Assembly (NCBI RefSeq): GCF_039595395.1
Contig: NZ_JBCNLP010000006.1
Span: 687,001 to 751,000 of the forward strand
Reading direction: 5' to 3'
Origin: Novosphingobium sp.
Lineage (GTDB): Bacteria; Pseudomonadota; Alphaproteobacteria; Sphingomonadales; Sphingomonadaceae
Length of the DNA stretch: 64,000 bases
Each line of letters opens with the position of its first letter. Positions within the stretch are counted from its first letter, which is position 1. Shown here piece by piece: positions 43,554 to 52,528 of this stretch. The notes under the pieces are model-generated. The model was not told the origin of the DNA. It made no database searches and saw only the letters and a program-made list of their open reading frames with translations. The position numbers were made by a program, and so were the translations under genes.

Positions 43554-44519
43554 TCATTCGTGCTTGGGATCGAAATCGGGCTTTTGGGCTGCGACATAGG
43601 CATCCCACTGCGCCTCATTGCGGAAATCGAGCCCCTTGTCCCATCCGGCGCCCATGTAATAGACGAAGGGCTGGCCCGGCTGAACGCGCAGCAGCACCAG
43701 ATAATTGTCCGAATCCTCGCGGATCTCGGCGATCATGGCCGGGTCGACCATCAGCGCCACGGCCATCGCGCCCTTCATCGGATCTTCCGGCCCCCACCAT
43801 GACAGCGTGCCGCGCGCCCGATCCGCATGCAGCGTGCCCTTGGCCTCGGAGGTCGGATGCTTGCCGATGCCGATGCCCACCAGCAAAGGCTCGGGCTTGT
43901 CGGAGCTGATGGTCGAGACCATGCGCGTGAAGTTGGTGCCAAGCGGCAAGCTGAAACGCCGCGTTTCCCAAACCTTGCGATCGACATCCACCGGCCAGGG
44001 TGCATAATTCACCTCGAAACGGGCGACATCGGGGCCATTCTTCAGGATCTTGTAGCCGCGATAATTGCGCGACACCCACAGCTTGTTGTCCTGCCAGATG
44101 CCCAGCCCGCCAGCCCCGCGAAAGGTGTTGACGTTGTAGAAGTCCAGACCTTCGCCATGATAGGCGTGCTGGTCGCCGGTGCGCAATTGCCGCTCCATAA
44201 AGGGCCAGCGGACATTCTTGCCCCAGGCGTCCATGCCCGAGGTGGAGGGCGGCTCGGCACTTTCCAGCGGTTGCCCATAGATGCGATGCGCGGTGCGGTC
44301 GTTCTCCCACAGAATGTCGCCATAGCGATAGGGAGCGAAACTGACCGTGGCGCGGGGCTGGCGCTCGGTCTCGGCGGGCGCCGTCAACGCGCCATGGATC
44401 GGGGGCATGGTGGTCGGCGGCATATCGTCCGGGGCCGCGCGGAGCGGCGCGCTCGTGACGGCCAGCGTGGATGTCAGCATGGCGAGCACCGGCCATGCCC
44501 GCTTCGAGATGATTGTCAT
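43554..44519 (-). CDS. secreted DUF4861 protein
   Basis: The 321-residue protein has a signal peptide (about residues 1-29, ending PLRAAPD). It is typed as DUF4861 from the series FAPYRYGDILWENDRTAHRI, GMDAWGKNVRWPFMERQL, YHGEGLDFYNVNTFRG and FVYYMGAGWDKGLDF. DUF4861 proteins often sit in pectin, rhamnogalacturonan and related polysaccharide loci and are thought to act on uronate-containing sugars. A TTGTCA-N17-TAGCCT promoter overlapped by the TTGTCAT dyad precedes it, so the divergent GntR protein probably controls it. Confidence 0.85.
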   Translation of the reverse strand: MTIISKRAWPVLAMLTSTLAVTSAPLRAAPDDMPPTTMPPIHGALTAPAETERQPRATVSFAPYRYGDILWENDRTAHRIYGQPLESAEPPSTSGMDAWGKNVRWPFMERQLRTGDQHAYHGEGLDFYNVNTFRGAGGLGIWQDNKLWVSRNYRGYKILKNGPDVARFEVNYAPWPVDVDRKVWETRRFSLPLGTNFTRMVSTISSDKPEPLLVGIGIGKHPTSEAKGTLHADRARGTLSWWGPEDPMKGAMAVALMVDPAMIAEIREDSDNYLVLLRVQPGQPFVYYMGAGWDKGLDFRNEAQWDAYVAAQKPDFDPKHE

Positions 44520-44548
44520 GTTTCGCTTTCCTCACCCTTGTGCCCATC

Positions 44549-44579
44549 AGGCTAGCAGCGGGAAGATTGTATGACAACT
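44549..44579 (-). promoter_or_regulatory. GntR operator with promoter of the DUF4861 gene
   Basis: On the minus strand TTGTCA (44577-44572) and TAGCCT (44554-44549) are spaced by 17 bases. The dyad TTGT-ATG-ACAA (44567-44577, plus strand) covers the -35 element. The site lies between the divergent DUF4861 and gntR genes, so it could also control the regulator itself. Confidence 0.7.
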
Positions 44580-44640
44580 ATGTTGTTGCATGGCGAAATA
44601 GCACTGGCGGGACGGGCGGCGGATGGCTAGGATCGCGCCT

Positions 44641-45366
44641 ATGAAAACCACCAAAGCGGTCTCCCTGGCTGACGAACTCGTGCGGCAACTCGAACGACAG
44701 ATCGATTCCGGCGAATTGCCGCCCGGATCCCGTTTCCCCACGGAAAAGGCGATCACCGATTCCGCAGGTGTCAGCCGGACCGTGGTGCGCGAGGCCTTTG
44801 CCCGTCTGGCGGCGCGCGGGCTTCTTGAGTCGCGCCGGGGGTCCGGCGCCTATGTGCCTGCCGCCGCGCGCTACCGCGCCTTTCAGGTGACGCCTGAGGA
44901 GATGCAGGAGGTCGAGGATGTCATCAAGCTCCTCGAAATCCGCATGGCGCTGGAAACCGAGATGGCCGCTCTGGCAGCGGAACGGCGGACTGAGGCTGAT
45001 ATTGCCACCTTGCGCGAATGCCTCGATCGGATGGCCGAGGGAGGGGATGTCGAGGCCTCCGTCGATGCCGACGCGGCCTTCCATGCGGCCATCGCGCGGG
45101 CGACGCAGAACGATTATTACTCGCGCTTCATGGATTTTCTGGGCATCCGTCTGGTGCCCCGCCGCGCGGTCTATCTGCGCGATCAGTCCGATGTGGCGCA
45201 TCGCTCCTATGCCAAGGCCATTCAGCGCGATCATGAGGGGATCTTCACCGCCATCGAGGCGGGTGACCCGGTTGCCGCGCGCCGCGCCGCGCGCCGCCAT
45301 ATGCAAAAGAGCCTGGAACGCCACCGCCGGATGAAGGACGAAGCGGAGGCCGGTCCACTGGATTGA
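44641..45366 (+). CDS. GntR family regulator, FadR/FCD subfamily (uronate-type)
   Basis: The protein has about 241 residues from ATG 44641 (MKTTKAVS). An in-frame ATG at 44623 is possible. The winged HTH covers residues 8-70 (GSRFPTEKAITDSAGVSRTV, then VREAFARLAARGLLE). The FCD ligand domain follows, with EVEDVIKLLEIRMALETEMA and metal-ligand-type residues in FHAAIARATQN. This subfamily includes UxuR, ExuR and KdgR-like uronate sensors. TTGTCATACAA dyads precede the DUF4861, transporter and TonB receptor genes and are its likely targets. Confidence 0.9.
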   Translation: MKTTKAVSLADELVRQLERQIDSGELPPGSRFPTEKAITDSAGVSRTVVREAFARLAARGLLESRRGSGAYVPAAARYRAFQVTPEEMQEVEDVIKLLEIRMALETEMAALAAERRTEADIATLRECLDRMAEGGDVEASVDADAAFHAAIARATQNDYYSRFMDFLGIRLVPRRAVYLRDQSDVAHRSYAKAIQRDHEGIFTAIEAGDPVAARRAARRHMQKSLERHRRMKDEAEAGPLD

Positions 45367-45381
45367 ACATCCTCCTGCAAT

Positions 45382-45426
45382 AGTTGTCATACAACTGTTG
45401 CCTTGGCGATGAAAGAGCGATAGGCT
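45382..45426 (+). promoter_or_regulatory. GntR operator and promoter of the uronate transport/catabolic operon
   Basis: The perfect dyad AGTTGTCATACAACT (45382-45396) ends just before TTGCCT (45398-45403), which is followed after 17 bases by TAGGCT (45421-45426). The site lies about 95 bp upstream of the MFS gene. Binding there would block RNA polymerase, consistent with repression lifted by a uronate effector. Confidence 0.72.
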
Positions 45427-45490
45427 CTCCCTCGAAAGAACGGCCAGCGCCTGTCGGCGCGCCAGGGCCGGCACAATCGAGAGGGAGCTG

Positions 45491-46807
45491 ATGCCAAGGG
45501 CTCAAGAGGGCGCGCCGCAGCGCGCCACACCGCCGTTTGGCGGATATCGCTGGGTGATCTGCGCTCTGCTGTTCGCGGCGACGGCGATCAACTATATCGA
45601 TCGCCAGATGATCGGCGTGCTCAAGCCGACCATGCAGGCCGAGCTGGGCTGGCGCGAAAGCCAGTATGCCGACATCGTCTTCTGGTTCCAATGCGCCTAT
45701 GCCATCGGCTATCTGGCGCTGGGGCGGTTCATGGATGTGGCCGGGGCGCGCTTCGGCTATGCGATCACCTTCGCCTTCTGGACGCTGGCGCATATGGCGC
45801 ATGGCTTGGTGCGCGGCGTCACGCAATTTGCTCTTGCCCGCTTCGCGCTGGGCATCGGCGAGTCGGGCAATTTTCCCGCGGGCCTGAAAGCCGTGACCGA
45901 ATGGTTCCCCCAGCGTGAGCGCGCTCTGGCGGTTGGCATTTTCAACGCCGGGGCCAATGTCGGCGCGGTGCTGACGCCGCTGATCGTGCCAGCCATCACC
46001 CTCGCCTATGGCTGGCGGATGGCCTTTATCGCGACGGGGGCGCTCAGTCTGGTCTGGCTGGTGGCGTGGATCGCGATCTACCGCCAGCCCTCCCGCCATC
46101 CGCGCGTTGGCGCCGAGGAACTGGCGCTGATCGGTGAGGGGGCGGAGACTTCGGTTCCGGCAGGCTCCGGCGGTTCGTCATGGCGGCAATTGCTTGGTTT
46201 GCGTGAGACCTGGGCGCTGGTCATCGCCAAATTCATGACTGATCCGATCTGGTGGATGTATCTGTTCTGGCTGCCTGACTTTCTGGGCAAGCGCTATGGG
46301 CTGGATCTGGCCTCCTTCGGGCCGCCGCTGGTGGTGATCTACCTCATGTCGGATCTGGGCAGCGTGGCGGGGGGCTGGGCCAGCTCGCGCTTGCTGAAAC
46401 GCGGCGCCACCCCCAATCGCGCCCGCAAGCTGGTGATGCTGGTCTGCGCCATTGCCGTCACGCCGGTGCTCTTCGTGCAATTTGTGGACCGCCTGTGGTC
46501 CGCCGTATTGCTGATCGGCATTGCCACCGCCGCCCATCAGGCCTTTTCCGCCAATCTGTTGACCTTGCCTTCCGATCTCTTTCCGCGCCGCGCCGTGGGA
46601 TCGGTGATCGGCATTGCGGGCGCCGCAGGGGCGCTGGGCGGGATGGCGATGGCCAAATATGCCGGTTTTGTCCTTGATGCCCTCGGCAGTTACGCGCCCA
46701 TCTTCGCGGTGGCCGGTTCCGCCTACATTCTCGCGCTGCTTGCGCTGCATTTGCTCAGCCCCCGGCTTGTGCCGGTCGAGGCATCCCGTCTGGAGGTACA
46801 GTCATGA
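45491..46807 (+). CDS. MFS transporter, ACS family hexuronate type (ExuT-like)
   Basis: The 438-residue inner-membrane protein starts at ATG 45491, preceded by GAGGGAG. Twelve helices are expected. The N-terminal YRWVICALLFAATAINYIDR and the segments GIGESGNFPAGLKAV and EWFPQRERALA are typical of anion:cation symporters such as ExuT. Such transporters bring in glucuronate, galacturonate or short unsaturated uronides with protons. It is first in an operon with a GH88/GH105 gene (4-base ATGA overlap) and kduI, under a TTGTCATACAA operator. Confidence 0.93.
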   Translation: MPRAQEGAPQRATPPFGGYRWVICALLFAATAINYIDRQMIGVLKPTMQAELGWRESQYADIVFWFQCAYAIGYLALGRFMDVAGARFGYAITFAFWTLAHMAHGLVRGVTQFALARFALGIGESGNFPAGLKAVTEWFPQRERALAVGIFNAGANVGAVLTPLIVPAITLAYGWRMAFIATGALSLVWLVAWIAIYRQPSRHPRVGAEELALIGEGAETSVPAGSGGSSWRQLLGLRETWALVIAKFMTDPIWWMYLFWLPDFLGKRYGLDLASFGPPLVVIYLMSDLGSVAGGWASSRLLKRGATPNRARKLVMLVCAIAVTPVLFVQFVDRLWSAVLLIGIATAAHQAFSANLLTLPSDLFPRRAVGSVIGIAGAAGALGGMAMAKYAGFVLDALGSYAPIFAVAGSAYILALLALHLLSPRLVPVEASRLEVQS

Positions 46808-47931
46808 GTTTGCGTCATCTCGCGCCCCTGCTGGCGCTCACGCTCTGGTCCGGCCCGGCGCAGGCCGCGCCTGCCCCGCAAGCCCCTCTGGCGGTGGCGG
46901 AGCGTCTGGCCGACTGGCAGCTTGCCCACCGCGACGACACCACGCTGGTCACCCGTTTCAGCGAGGAGACCCGCCGTCCCGCCTCCTGGCAGCAGGCCAC
47001 TTTCTGGATCGGCATGACCATGCTGGCCGACCATCTGCCCGCCGACAAACATCTGGCCAAGGCGGTGCTGGCGATGGGCAAGGGCGAGGGCTGGCATCCC
47101 GGTCCGCGCCCCTATCATGCCGACGATCAGGCGATTGCGCAGGCCTATCTCTGGGCCGCGACCCACGGCGCCGGCGCCGAGGCGGTCGCGCCGACGCGGG
47201 CGCATCTCGACCATATTCTGGCTCAGCCGCCCAAGGTCGGGCTGGCTTTCTATGCGGGCGGCAAGGGGATCGAATGCGAAACGCGCTGGTGCTGGGCGGA
47301 CGCGCTGTTCATGGCGCCCCCGGCCTGGATCGCGCTCTCCCGCCAGACGGGCGATGCGCGCTATCGCCGCCATGCGCTGGCCGAATATCGCCGCACGGTC
47401 GAGTTCCTCTATGATCCGGCCGAGCAGTTGCTCTACCGCGACAGCCGTTTCTTCGAGCGCCGCGATGAAGCCGGGCGCAAGGAGTTCTGGAGCAGGGGCA
47501 ATGGCTGGGTCTTCGCCAGCCTGGCTCGGATCATCCCGATGCTGCCCGCCGGAGACCCCGACCGGACATGGATGGAGGGCCTGTTCCGCGCCATGGCCGA
47601 GCGGCTTGTCGCGTTGCAGAAAGCCGATGGCTATTGGGCGCCGTCCTTGTTGGCCACAGGGGACACGCCGCCCGAAACCAGCGGGACCGGCTTTTTCACC
47701 TATGGACTGGCCTGGGGCGTCAAGGCCGGGCTGCTGGACCGGGCCCATTACGCGCCCGCCGCGCAGCGTGGCTGGGCGGCCCTGACCCGCGCGATCCAGC
47801 CCGATGGGCGCCTCGGCTATGTGCAGCAGGTGAGCGACCGGCCCGAGCAGGTCGCGCCCTCTGACACCCAATATTACGGCACCGGCGCCTTTCTGATGGC
47901 TGCCGTCGCCATGGCCGATCTTGAGCGCTGA
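46804..47931 (+). CDS. unsaturated glycuronyl hydrolase, GH88/GH105 type
   Basis: The 375-residue protein has a signal peptide (residues 1-22, ending AQAAP), so the enzyme is periplasmic. The (alpha/alpha)6 fold is indicated by repeated Ala-rich helices. The conserved PYHADDQAIAQAYLW, RWCWADALFMAPPAWI and FWSRGNGWVFASLARI segments match GH105-like hydrolases, with catalytic-type Asp residues in the first two. These enzymes remove the 4,5-unsaturated uronic acid left by polysaccharide lyases, and the product feeds KduI. It overlaps the transporter stop by ATGA. Confidence 0.9.
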   Translation: MSLRHLAPLLALTLWSGPAQAAPAPQAPLAVAERLADWQLAHRDDTTLVTRFSEETRRPASWQQATFWIGMTMLADHLPADKHLAKAVLAMGKGEGWHPGPRPYHADDQAIAQAYLWAATHGAGAEAVAPTRAHLDHILAQPPKVGLAFYAGGKGIECETRWCWADALFMAPPAWIALSRQTGDARYRRHALAEYRRTVEFLYDPAEQLLYRDSRFFERRDEAGRKEFWSRGNGWVFASLARIIPMLPAGDPDRTWMEGLFRAMAERLVALQKADGYWAPSLLATGDTPPETSGTGFFTYGLAWGVKAGLLDRAHYAPAAQRGWAALTRAIQPDGRLGYVQQVSDRPEQVAPSDTQYYGTGAFLMAAVAMADLER

Positions 47932-47954
47932 CGTTCTTTCCGGAGATTTCCCCT

Positions 47955-48788
47955 ATGTTCGCCAAGACCTATTACGCCACCCATCCCGACATGATGGACG
48001 GCGCCAGCAATGATGATCTGCGTGATCGCCACCTCGTGACGGATCTGTTCACGCCGGGCCGGATCGTGCTGAACTACTCGCATGGCGAGCGTTTTATCAT
48101 CGGCGGCGCGGTGCCGGGGGCGACTCCGCTGGCGCTGCCGGTGCAGGATGAGCCTGCCTCGGCCAAGGGCCATCCCTTGCTGGAGCGGCGCGAACTGGGC
48201 GTCGTCAACATTGGCGCGCCGGGCGTGGTGACGGTGGATGGCGAGGCTGTCGCGCTCGATCGGTATGAGGCGCTCTATGTGCCGATGGGCGCGCGCGAGG
48301 TGCTGTTCCATGGCGAGGGCGCGCGTTTCTATCTGCTGAGCGTGCCTGCCCACAAGGCCTATGCCATGCGCAAGCTGACGCTGGAGGGGGCCAATCCGCT
48401 GGCACTCGGTACGCAGGCGACGGCGAATGAGCGTTCGGTCTATCAGTTGATCCTGCCCGGCCTGTGCGACAGCGCCTCACTGTGTCTTGGCCTGACCATT
48501 TTGAAACCGGGCAGCGTGTGGAACACCATGCCGCCGCATGTCCATGCCCGCCGCTCCGAGATCTACCTCTATTTCGACCTGCCCGAGGAGGGCCGCGTCT
48601 TCCATTATATGGGCGAGCCCGAGGCCCTGCGGCACATCGTGATGCGCAATGAGGAAGCGGTCATTTCGCCCCCCTGGTCGGTGCATATGGGGGCGGGCAC
48701 GTCGGCTTACGCTTTCATCTGGGCGATGGCGGGCGAGAATCTGGATTATACCGACATGGGCATCTGCGACATTTGCCAGCTTCAGTAG
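47955..48788 (+). CDS. kduI: 5-dehydro-4-deoxy-D-glucuronate isomerase
   Basis: The 277-residue cupin-fold enzyme converts 4-deoxy-5-keto-uronate to 2,5-diketo-3-deoxygluconate. The metal site is visible: MPPHVHARRSEIYLYF supplies two His and the Glu, and WSVHMGAGTSAYAF supplies the third His. It ends with the KduI signature MAGENLDYTDMG. The start ATG follows GGAGA. It is third in the operon after the transporter and the glycuronyl hydrolase. The next pathway enzymes (KduD, KdgK, Eda) are not in this window. Confidence 0.96.
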   Translation: MFAKTYYATHPDMMDGASNDDLRDRHLVTDLFTPGRIVLNYSHGERFIIGGAVPGATPLALPVQDEPASAKGHPLLERRELGVVNIGAPGVVTVDGEAVALDRYEALYVPMGAREVLFHGEGARFYLLSVPAHKAYAMRKLTLEGANPLALGTQATANERSVYQLILPGLCDSASLCLGLTILKPGSVWNTMPPHVHARRSEIYLYFDLPEEGRVFHYMGEPEALRHIVMRNEEAVISPPWSVHMGAGTSAYAFIWAMAGENLDYTDMGICDICQLQ

Positions 48789-48844
48789 AACGTCGCAGTC
48801 TTCTGTTTTCACGATGTTTTTTGCCGTGAAAATCCATATTGAAA

Positions 48845-48890
48845 AGTTATCATACAACTAGTTGTCATACACATTTCTCGCTGCTATATG
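48845..48890 (+). promoter_or_regulatory. tandem GntR operators and promoter of the second TonB receptor
   Basis: AGTTATCATACAACT (48845-48859) is followed at once by AGTTGTCATACACA (48860-48873). The second copy includes a -35 TTGTCA (48862-48867) that pairs at 17 bases with TATATG (48885-48890). The region between the -35 and -10 closely resembles the same region of the DUF4861 promoter, including CGCTGCTA. This links the receptor to the uronate regulon. Confidence 0.75.
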
Positions 48891-48985
48891 ACCAGTGTGA
48901 CAGCGATGTCAGATTCTGAAGATGTCAGAATGCGAATTGCCCGCGGAGGCAATCGGGACAAGCCATAAGGCAGGGAGATCAGGGG

Positions 48986-51349
48986 ATGTTGAAGAACAAG
49001 ATGCATTTGCGCGCGGCGACCTGCGTGGCCGCTTTGCTGGCGGCCACGCCGGCGCTGGCTCAGGCCGGCGATCAGGGCTCGGCGCCAACGCCCGCAGCCG
49101 ACAGCGCCGCGCCGGGGCTGGCCGACATCGTCGTGACGGCCAACCGCCGTTCGGAACGTCTGCAGGATGTGCCCATCTCGGTGACCGCCGTGACCAAGGA
49201 TGTGCTGGAGCGCCAGAATGTCCGCGACATCTCCGACCTGACCAAGCTGGTGCCCGGCCTGACCATCAATTACGGATCGCAGCCGGGCAATTTCAGCATC
49301 AACATGCGCGGCATCGGCACGCTGTCGAACGGCATTGCGGTGGAATCCGATGTCGCCGTGGTGATCGACGACGTGCCGGTCGGCTTTCAGGCCGCCGCCT
49401 TCAAGGATCTGATCGATGTCGAGCGGATCGAGGCCCTGAAAGGCCCGCAAAGCACGCTGTTCGGCAAGAGCGCCATCGCCGGCGTGCTCAACGTCACCAC
49501 GCAGGCGCCGACCAGCACATGGACGGGGCGCGCGACCGGTCTGGTCACCAATGACCGCGAATGGCGGCTGGGCGGCACGATCTCCGGCCCGATCACCGAT
49601 ACGCTCAAGATGCGCCTGACCGTGGCCCGCGATTCCTATGCAGGCAATGTTCGCAACATCACCAACGGCACATGGCTGAACGGCAGCAAGGGGCTGACGG
49701 TCACCGGCAAGCTGCAATGGGATCCCAGCGAAAAGATCACCGTCTCGCTCCAGCCGCGCTTCAACCAGACCGATGCGACCTGCTGCGTCAGCCCGATCAA
49801 TTCACTGTCGCCCGGCCTGTTCTATCAGGGCATCAAGCAGTTACCCGAGTCGAGCGTGCTGGCGGGCATCCCGATCAACGATCCGGCCAACACGAAGGTG
49901 CGCAACGATTTCCGCTCGGGCGGGGATTCTTCGACCTATGGCGCGACGCTGCGGGCCAGCTACACGCCGGGCGACGGCCAACTGTTGCCGGGCGCCAGCC
50001 TGACCTACATCGGTTCTTTCGACCGTTATCAGATGCATGATTATCAGGATATCGACGGCACCGATGCGCCGTTCCTGCTCTATTTCCCGGTGGCAGCGCC
50101 TTCGGGCATCAACAGCGGCGCGCGGATCAACGGCCATTTCCATGCCCGCTCCATCACGCAGGAGTTGCGCCTGACGTCACCGGCCGGGCAGCATCTGCGT
50201 TACACCTTCGGCCTTTGGTATGCGCGCAATTCGCTCGACCGTCTGCTCGATCGCGGACCGGTGCTGCAATACATCAGATATCTGGCGACCAGCCACAATG
50301 AGAACTATTCCTTCTACACCGATCTGTCCTATGATCTGACGCGCAAGATCACGCTGAACGGCGGCTTCCGTCTCAACCGTCAGCATGTCGATTACACCTT
50401 TGACAATTACACCGCCGCGGTGCCCTTCCATCTTCAGGGCGGCAGTCTGGATGATGCGATCACCGGCAAGGTCGGCGCGCAATATCATCTGACGCGCGAC
50501 AATATGCTCTATGCCACCTTCTCGACCGGCTACAAGGGGCAGGCCTATGATCTGGTCAGCACCTTCAATGCCGCTTTGGCCGCCAACGGTCCGGTCCGCC
50601 CCGAAACCGCCAAGAACTATGAGGTCGGTTTCAAGAGCAGCCTGTTCGATCACCGCCTGCTGTTCAACACCACGCTGTTCTGGACCGATTACAAGGGTTT
50701 CCAGACCTCGGTTCAGTCCTTCCTGCCCGATGGGACCTATCTCACCTTCCTCAATTCGATCGGCAAGCTGCGCACGCGCGGTGTCGAGGTCGATATGATG
50801 GCCAAGCCGACCAACCGCCTGAAACTGAACGCTTCGGGTGCCTTCGATGATGCCAAGATCATCGATTTCCCCTTCGGTCCCTGCTATGGCGGGCAGACGG
50901 CGGCGCAGGGCTGTGTGCCCGATCCGCGCGTGAGCGTGAACCCCGGCAACATCCAGAACCTGGGTGGCAAGCGGCTGAACAATGCGCCGCGGTTCAAGTT
51001 CAACCTGGGCAGCGAGTATGATTTCCCGCTGGGCAAGCCGGATCTGGGCGGGTTCATCACCTTCGCCTATCGCTGGCAGAGCCAGATCAACTTCTCGCTG
51101 AACCAGGACCCGGTGACGGTGCAGAAGCCCTATGGTGTCTTCGATGCCTCGATCGGCGGGACAGCCGGCGGCGGGCGTTACAAGCTGTCGGTCTTCGTCA
51201 ACAATCTGTTCGACAAGCATTATGCCGTGGGCCTTGGCAACACGACTTCGGGCTTCAGCGCGCCCGGCGTGGTGGCGTCGGGCACCAACTGGCAGCCGGC
51301 GCGGGACTCCTTCCGCTATGTCGGCGTGCGGCTCGATATGGGGTTCTGA
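48986..51349 (+). CDS. TonB-dependent receptor of the uronate regulon
   Basis: The 787-residue protein has a signal peptide ending ATPALAQA near residue 27. The TonB box is DIVVTANRR. The plug spans about residues 50-175 (SINMRGIGTLSNGIAVES, then RIEALKGPQSTLFGKSA), and a beta-barrel ends at a terminal Phe (LDMGF). It is clearly related to the receptor at 39732-41981, especially in the plug (VDDVPI/V-F-QA) and the NLFDKHY barrel motif near the end. Regulated by two TTGTCAT dyads and placed after kduI, it probably imports lyase-released oligouronides. Confidence 0.93.
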   Translation: MLKNKMHLRAATCVAALLAATPALAQAGDQGSAPTPAADSAAPGLADIVVTANRRSERLQDVPISVTAVTKDVLERQNVRDISDLTKLVPGLTINYGSQPGNFSINMRGIGTLSNGIAVESDVAVVIDDVPVGFQAAAFKDLIDVERIEALKGPQSTLFGKSAIAGVLNVTTQAPTSTWTGRATGLVTNDREWRLGGTISGPITDTLKMRLTVARDSYAGNVRNITNGTWLNGSKGLTVTGKLQWDPSEKITVSLQPRFNQTDATCCVSPINSLSPGLFYQGIKQLPESSVLAGIPINDPANTKVRNDFRSGGDSSTYGATLRASYTPGDGQLLPGASLTYIGSFDRYQMHDYQDIDGTDAPFLLYFPVAAPSGINSGARINGHFHARSITQELRLTSPAGQHLRYTFGLWYARNSLDRLLDRGPVLQYIRYLATSHNENYSFYTDLSYDLTRKITLNGGFRLNRQHVDYTFDNYTAAVPFHLQGGSLDDAITGKVGAQYHLTRDNMLYATFSTGYKGQAYDLVSTFNAALAANGPVRPETAKNYEVGFKSSLFDHRLLFNTTLFWTDYKGFQTSVQSFLPDGTYLTFLNSIGKLRTRGVEVDMMAKPTNRLKLNASGAFDDAKIIDFPFGPCYGGQTAAQGCVPDPRVSVNPGNIQNLGGKRLNNAPRFKFNLGSEYDFPLGKPDLGGFITFAYRWQSQINFSLNQDPVTVQKPYGVFDASIGGTAGGGRYKLSVFVNNLFDKHYAVGLGNTTSGFSAPGVVASGTNWQPARDSFRYVGVRLDMGF

Positions 51350-51358
51350 CCTGAAGGC

Positions 51359-51389
51359 AGGGGGCACGCGCATGGTCGCGATGCCCCCT
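51359..51389. terminator. bidirectional terminator hairpin
   Basis: AGGGGGCA and TGCCCCCT form an 8-bp stem, with an additional CGCG/CGCG pair inside the loop. It lies between the receptor stop and the stop of the convergent YunG-like gene. There is no long T run. Confidence 0.55.
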
Positions 51390-51400
51390 GATTGCCGGCG

Positions 51401-51754
51401 TCAGTTTCCGATGCGAGCTGCGATCAGAGCGTATTTTTGTGGTGAGGTGTCATGCATCGCGGTCTCGCGCGATGAGGGCGTGTCGTCAAATGGGATAGGC
51501 TCGGCAAACTGGCTGATCGTCAGGTCCCAGCGTGTGCCGTCGATCAGATTGTAGAAATGCGTTCCGCCGACGGTTTTCGTCGAAAGAATATCACCGCCGA
51601 AGTGGTCCTGAACGATCAGCGCGGTCACGCTGCAATGGTTCTTCGCCGGATTGTCGGAGGACCAGCTCTCGGGCGGACTGGCGGTTTCGGCGGACCAGGC
51701 TCCGCGAAGTGCCCGGTACAATTCGATCGGATTGCTGAAAAGCGGCTTGGACAT
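51401..51754 (-). CDS. YunG-like small protein
   Basis: The 117-residue cytosolic protein shows a YunG-like pattern: CSVTALIVQDHFGGDILSTK then THFYNLIDGTRWDLTISQF. The Cys-Ser-Val-Thr-Ala segment and the later His/Asp residues (THFYNLIDG) hint at a papain-like fold, as in related proteins of this group, but the catalytic arrangement cannot be confirmed by eye. It converges on the TonB receptor gene and is 156 bp from the divergent sigma factor. Its role is unknown. Confidence 0.65.
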   Translation of the reverse strand: MSKPLFSNPIELYRALRGAWSAETASPPESWSSDNPAKNHCSVTALIVQDHFGGDILSTKTVGGTHFYNLIDGTRWDLTISQFAEPIPFDDTPSSRETAMHDTSPQKYALIAARIGN

Positions 51755-51910
51755 GGCGCTTGTCTGGGCTCCGTTTCTGGGAGGGAAGCTGTCGCAGCTC
51801 CTGTGGCGGGCGGTTGTTACTGTGTCAATTGGCGCAGCATATCATCGCTGCGCGGCACTGCCTGTGGGTCGCAATCGGCAACCGACCTCATACCGTAACA
51901 TTGATGCCCG

Positions 51911-52528
51911 ATGGCGCGGGGCATGGACGTTTCAGGTGACGATCGCAGCCTCTGGCTCGCCACGTATATCGTGCCGCATGAGAGTGCGCTGCGGGACTGG
52001 CTGTCGCGTCTGGCGGGGATCGCGGCGGATCAGGTCGATGATCTGGTGCAGGAAACCTATGCCGTGCTGGCAACGCGCGCCGATGTTTCGGGCATCCAGA
52101 ACCCCCGTGCCTATGCCTTTCAGGTGGCGCGTTCGATCCTGCTTCAGCAGCTTCGCCGGGCTCGCGTGGTGACGCTGGGCACGCTGGCCGATCTCGACCA
52201 GCTTGGCGAAGTCGCCGATCTGCCGACGCCCGAACAGCATGCCGTCGCCCGCGACGAATATGCCCGCGTGGTGCAGGCCATCGCGCAAATGCCCCCTCAG
52301 ACGCGTCGCGCCTTTCAGTTGCGCCGCATCGACGGCCTGTCACAGCGCGAAATCGCCGCAGAGCTGGGCCTGTCGGAGAATACGGTCGAGAAACATATCA
52401 TGCGCGGCATAAAAATGCTGATGGCGCAATTCGGACGTGGCGGAAAACCCCCTGCTGATGCATCTAACCCTCAGCAGAAAGGACAATTGCCCGATCATGA
52501 CCGGCCGCGCGTGCGCGCAAACCATTGA
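51911..52528 (+). CDS. ECF sigma factor, FecI type
   Basis: The protein has 205 residues from ATG 51911; ATG 51923 is an alternative. Region 2 has DQVDDLVQETYAVLATRAD and the Pro-containing NPRAYAFQVARSILLQQLRR. Region 4 has MPPQTRRAFQLRRIDGLSQ and REIAAELGLSENTVEKHIMRG. This is the FecI group, which is controlled by a membrane FecR and a TonB receptor with an N-terminal signalling domain. Both follow directly (FecR overlaps by 32 bp). It probably directs RNA polymerase to the receptor promoter. Confidence 0.93.
   Translation: MARGMDVSGDDRSLWLATYIVPHESALRDWLSRLAGIAADQVDDLVQETYAVLATRADVSGIQNPRAYAFQVARSILLQQLRRARVVTLGTLADLDQLGEVADLPTPEQHAVARDEYARVVQAIAQMPPQTRRAFQLRRIDGLSQREIAAELGLSENTVEKHIMRGIKMLMAQFGRGGKPPADASNPQQKGQLPDHDRPRVRANH

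Noticed and set aside
44580..44600. second TTGTTG-type half-site beside the gntR operator
   Set aside because: TGTTGTTGCATG lacks the matching half of the dyad, so it was not counted as an operator copy.
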